A stretch of DNA of 15,053 nt, taken from CAMLDH01 sp966250375. GTDB lineage: Bacteria > Pseudomonadota > Gammaproteobacteria > Burkholderiales > Burkholderiaceae_D. Below are positions 14,251 through 15,053 of this stretch, piece after piece. The translations under genes and the position numbers were made by a program. The notes beneath the pieces were generated by a model, which saw only the letters and a list, made by a program, of their open reading frames with translations, did not search any database and had not been told where the DNA came from. Every line of letters starts with the position of its first letter. Position 1 is the stretch's first letter. Location: contig CBINHE010000098.1 of assembly GCA_966250375.1 (NCBI GenBank), forward strand, positions 1 through 15,053. The letters are read 5' to 3'.

Positions 14251-14798
14251 TGCACAAGCGTTGAAGCTGCTGTCTCGTCGGCATGTCGAGCGGGCGCTCT
14301 GGCAAGCCACTGACGGCGCGGCGAATTTGGCGTTTTTTCTCTCGCTCTGGATCCGGCGCCAGCACATACCGCGCGTGTTTCCACACATAGCCGAACCGAT
14401 GCAAACAGCAACGCACTGTCCGGGCACAGTAGTGCTCACCGGCGCTATGCCAAAGCTGCTCCTGCAGCAGCAGCGCCGTCCATTGCGTCGCAAAGTAGCC
14501 AAGATCCTGCAGTGTATTCTTCAGCAGGGTCTGCAGTAGCGTCTCGGTTTCTTCGCTCCAGCAAGAAGGCCGTCCCGATCGAGGAGCATCAGCCAGTTCC
14601 TGCACATCGCACGTATGCCGGAAGTCCTCGATCCAGTTGTACACACTTTGCCGGCTCACCCGAAGCGCCTCAGCCACTTCCGCTACCGTTTTGCCGCCAC
14701 TGGTCTACAGCACGGCAAGCGCGCGCCGGTACTGCCGAGAGTCATGTGTCCATCGCAGAAGGCCCAACAGTTTTCGTCGCTCAGTGGTCGTTTATCAT
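14251..14798 (-). pseudogene. IS630-family transposase, 5' fragment with stops and frameshift
   Basis: Reading leftward, an ATG at 14798 gives MI then a probable one-base insertion (ATAAACG). The next frame reads TTTERRKLLGLLRWTHDSRQ and YRRALAVL, followed by a TAG at 14707-14705, and then TSGGKTVAEVAEALRVSRQS, VYNWIEDFRHTCDVQELAD, PRSGRPSCWSEE and LLQEQLWHSAGEHYCARTVR, CCLHRFGYVWKHARYVLAPD. This is the N-terminal helix-turn-helix (EALRVSRQSVYNW) and linker of IS630-family transposases. The DDE domain is missing: matching stops near PDPEREKKRQIRRAVSGLPE, with a possible out-of-frame ADET at about 14271-14282. Roughly half the protein is left. The fragment butts against the htpX stop codon. 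Confidence 0.8.
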
Positions 14799-14899
14799 GA
14801 ACAAATGCAAAGGGAACAAGAAGCAGGCACGAAAGACGCGGCAAATTCGACAGTAGGTGTTTGTCAAACGCCTGGAGCTGCGAGATGGAAACGGGACAA

Positions 14900-15053
14900 C
14901 TGAAGCCTGGCAACGTTGATGACCGCGCTCCCGTACTCGAGATGGCCAAATCCCTGACCGGCAAACTGTTTGGCGACAAAGGGTAGATTTCCCAGGCGCT
15001 GTTCGAAAGGCTATGGGAAAACGGTCTTCAGTTGGTCACCAAAGTCAAAAAGA
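14900..15053 (+). pseudogene. IS982-family transposase fragment with in-frame stop, runs off the window
   Basis: The frame reads LKPGNVDDRAPVLEMAKSLT, GKLFGDKG, a TAG at 14984-14986, then ISQALFERLWENGLQLVTKV and KK at the window edge. The TPGNVDDR...LxGKLxGDKGYISQxLFExLxxxGLQLxTKxKKN block is the central catalytic part of IS982-family transposases. The stop replaces the Tyr of GDKGY. The 5' half is absent, since the sequence before 14900 does not match. Whether the 3' end survives lies outside the window. Confidence 0.8.

Noticed and set aside
14683..14979. A 98-codon minus-strand frame overlapping the IS630 5' region and the IS982 fragment
   Set aside because: The IS630-like protein sequence is read in a different frame here, and the IS982 similarity is on the plus strand, so this frame is accidental.

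Overview
The window looks like a Betaproteobacterium, probably Burkholderiales near Oxalobacteraceae (Herminiimonas or Collimonas-like). That placement is inference, from the moderately GC-rich coding style, the czc gene order with czcI and DUF3703, and the GTAGGGTGCGC-type dispersed palindrome at the left edge. No rRNA, tRNA or CRISPR array was seen. The window is an accessory island: metal-resistance genes in the middle, secretion-effector-like genes at both sides, and many decayed transposable elements.

Left part (1-3660). A REP-like hairpin (2-62) and an AT-rich spacer with repeated TTCTTAAA motifs lead to the 3' end of an IS6-family element (about 391-610). This abuts the stop codon of a leftward gene for a DUF4157 protein (615-2375). 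That protein has a low-complexity leader, an HEAWH putative zinc-protease motif, and a large unrecognised C-terminal region ending in a hydrophobic helix. Divergent from it is a small, AT-richer gene for a lone AbfB-type beta-trefoil protein with three internal repeats and a polyproline tail (2618-3088). A 52-residue membrane protein (3191-3349, minus) and a Tn3-family transposase remnant (3400-3660) follow.

Centre (3747-11595). This is a heavy-metal resistance cluster. A CadR/PbrR-type MerR regulator (minus) is divergent from a short cation diffusion facilitator, and the intervening promoter has the 19-bp spacer and perfect dyad typical of MerR control. The transporter is followed at 4 nt by a DUF3703 gene, then czcI, czcC, czcB and czcA. 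The CDF pump would move metal from cytoplasm to periplasm. The CzcCBA RND complex would then carry Zn/Cd/Co (possibly Pb-linked detoxification) across the outer membrane. No czcRS or czcD lies in the window.

Right part (11596-15053). An IS5-family element of about 1.09 kb (11651-12744) carries a transposase killed by a nonsense codon and a frameshift. Its right end cuts off a PAAR-domain (secretion spike tip) gene after codon 49. An intact htpX (membrane zinc protease) follows. An IS630-family transposase 5' fragment begins immediately after it, and an IS982-family fragment runs off the window; both carry in-frame stop codons.

The least explained elements are the DUF4157 protein with its unassigned C-terminal region and the divergent AbfB mini-protein. 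With the broken PAAR gene they hint at an eroded contractile-injection or type VI effector neighbourhood, but no structural secretion gene is present to confirm this.
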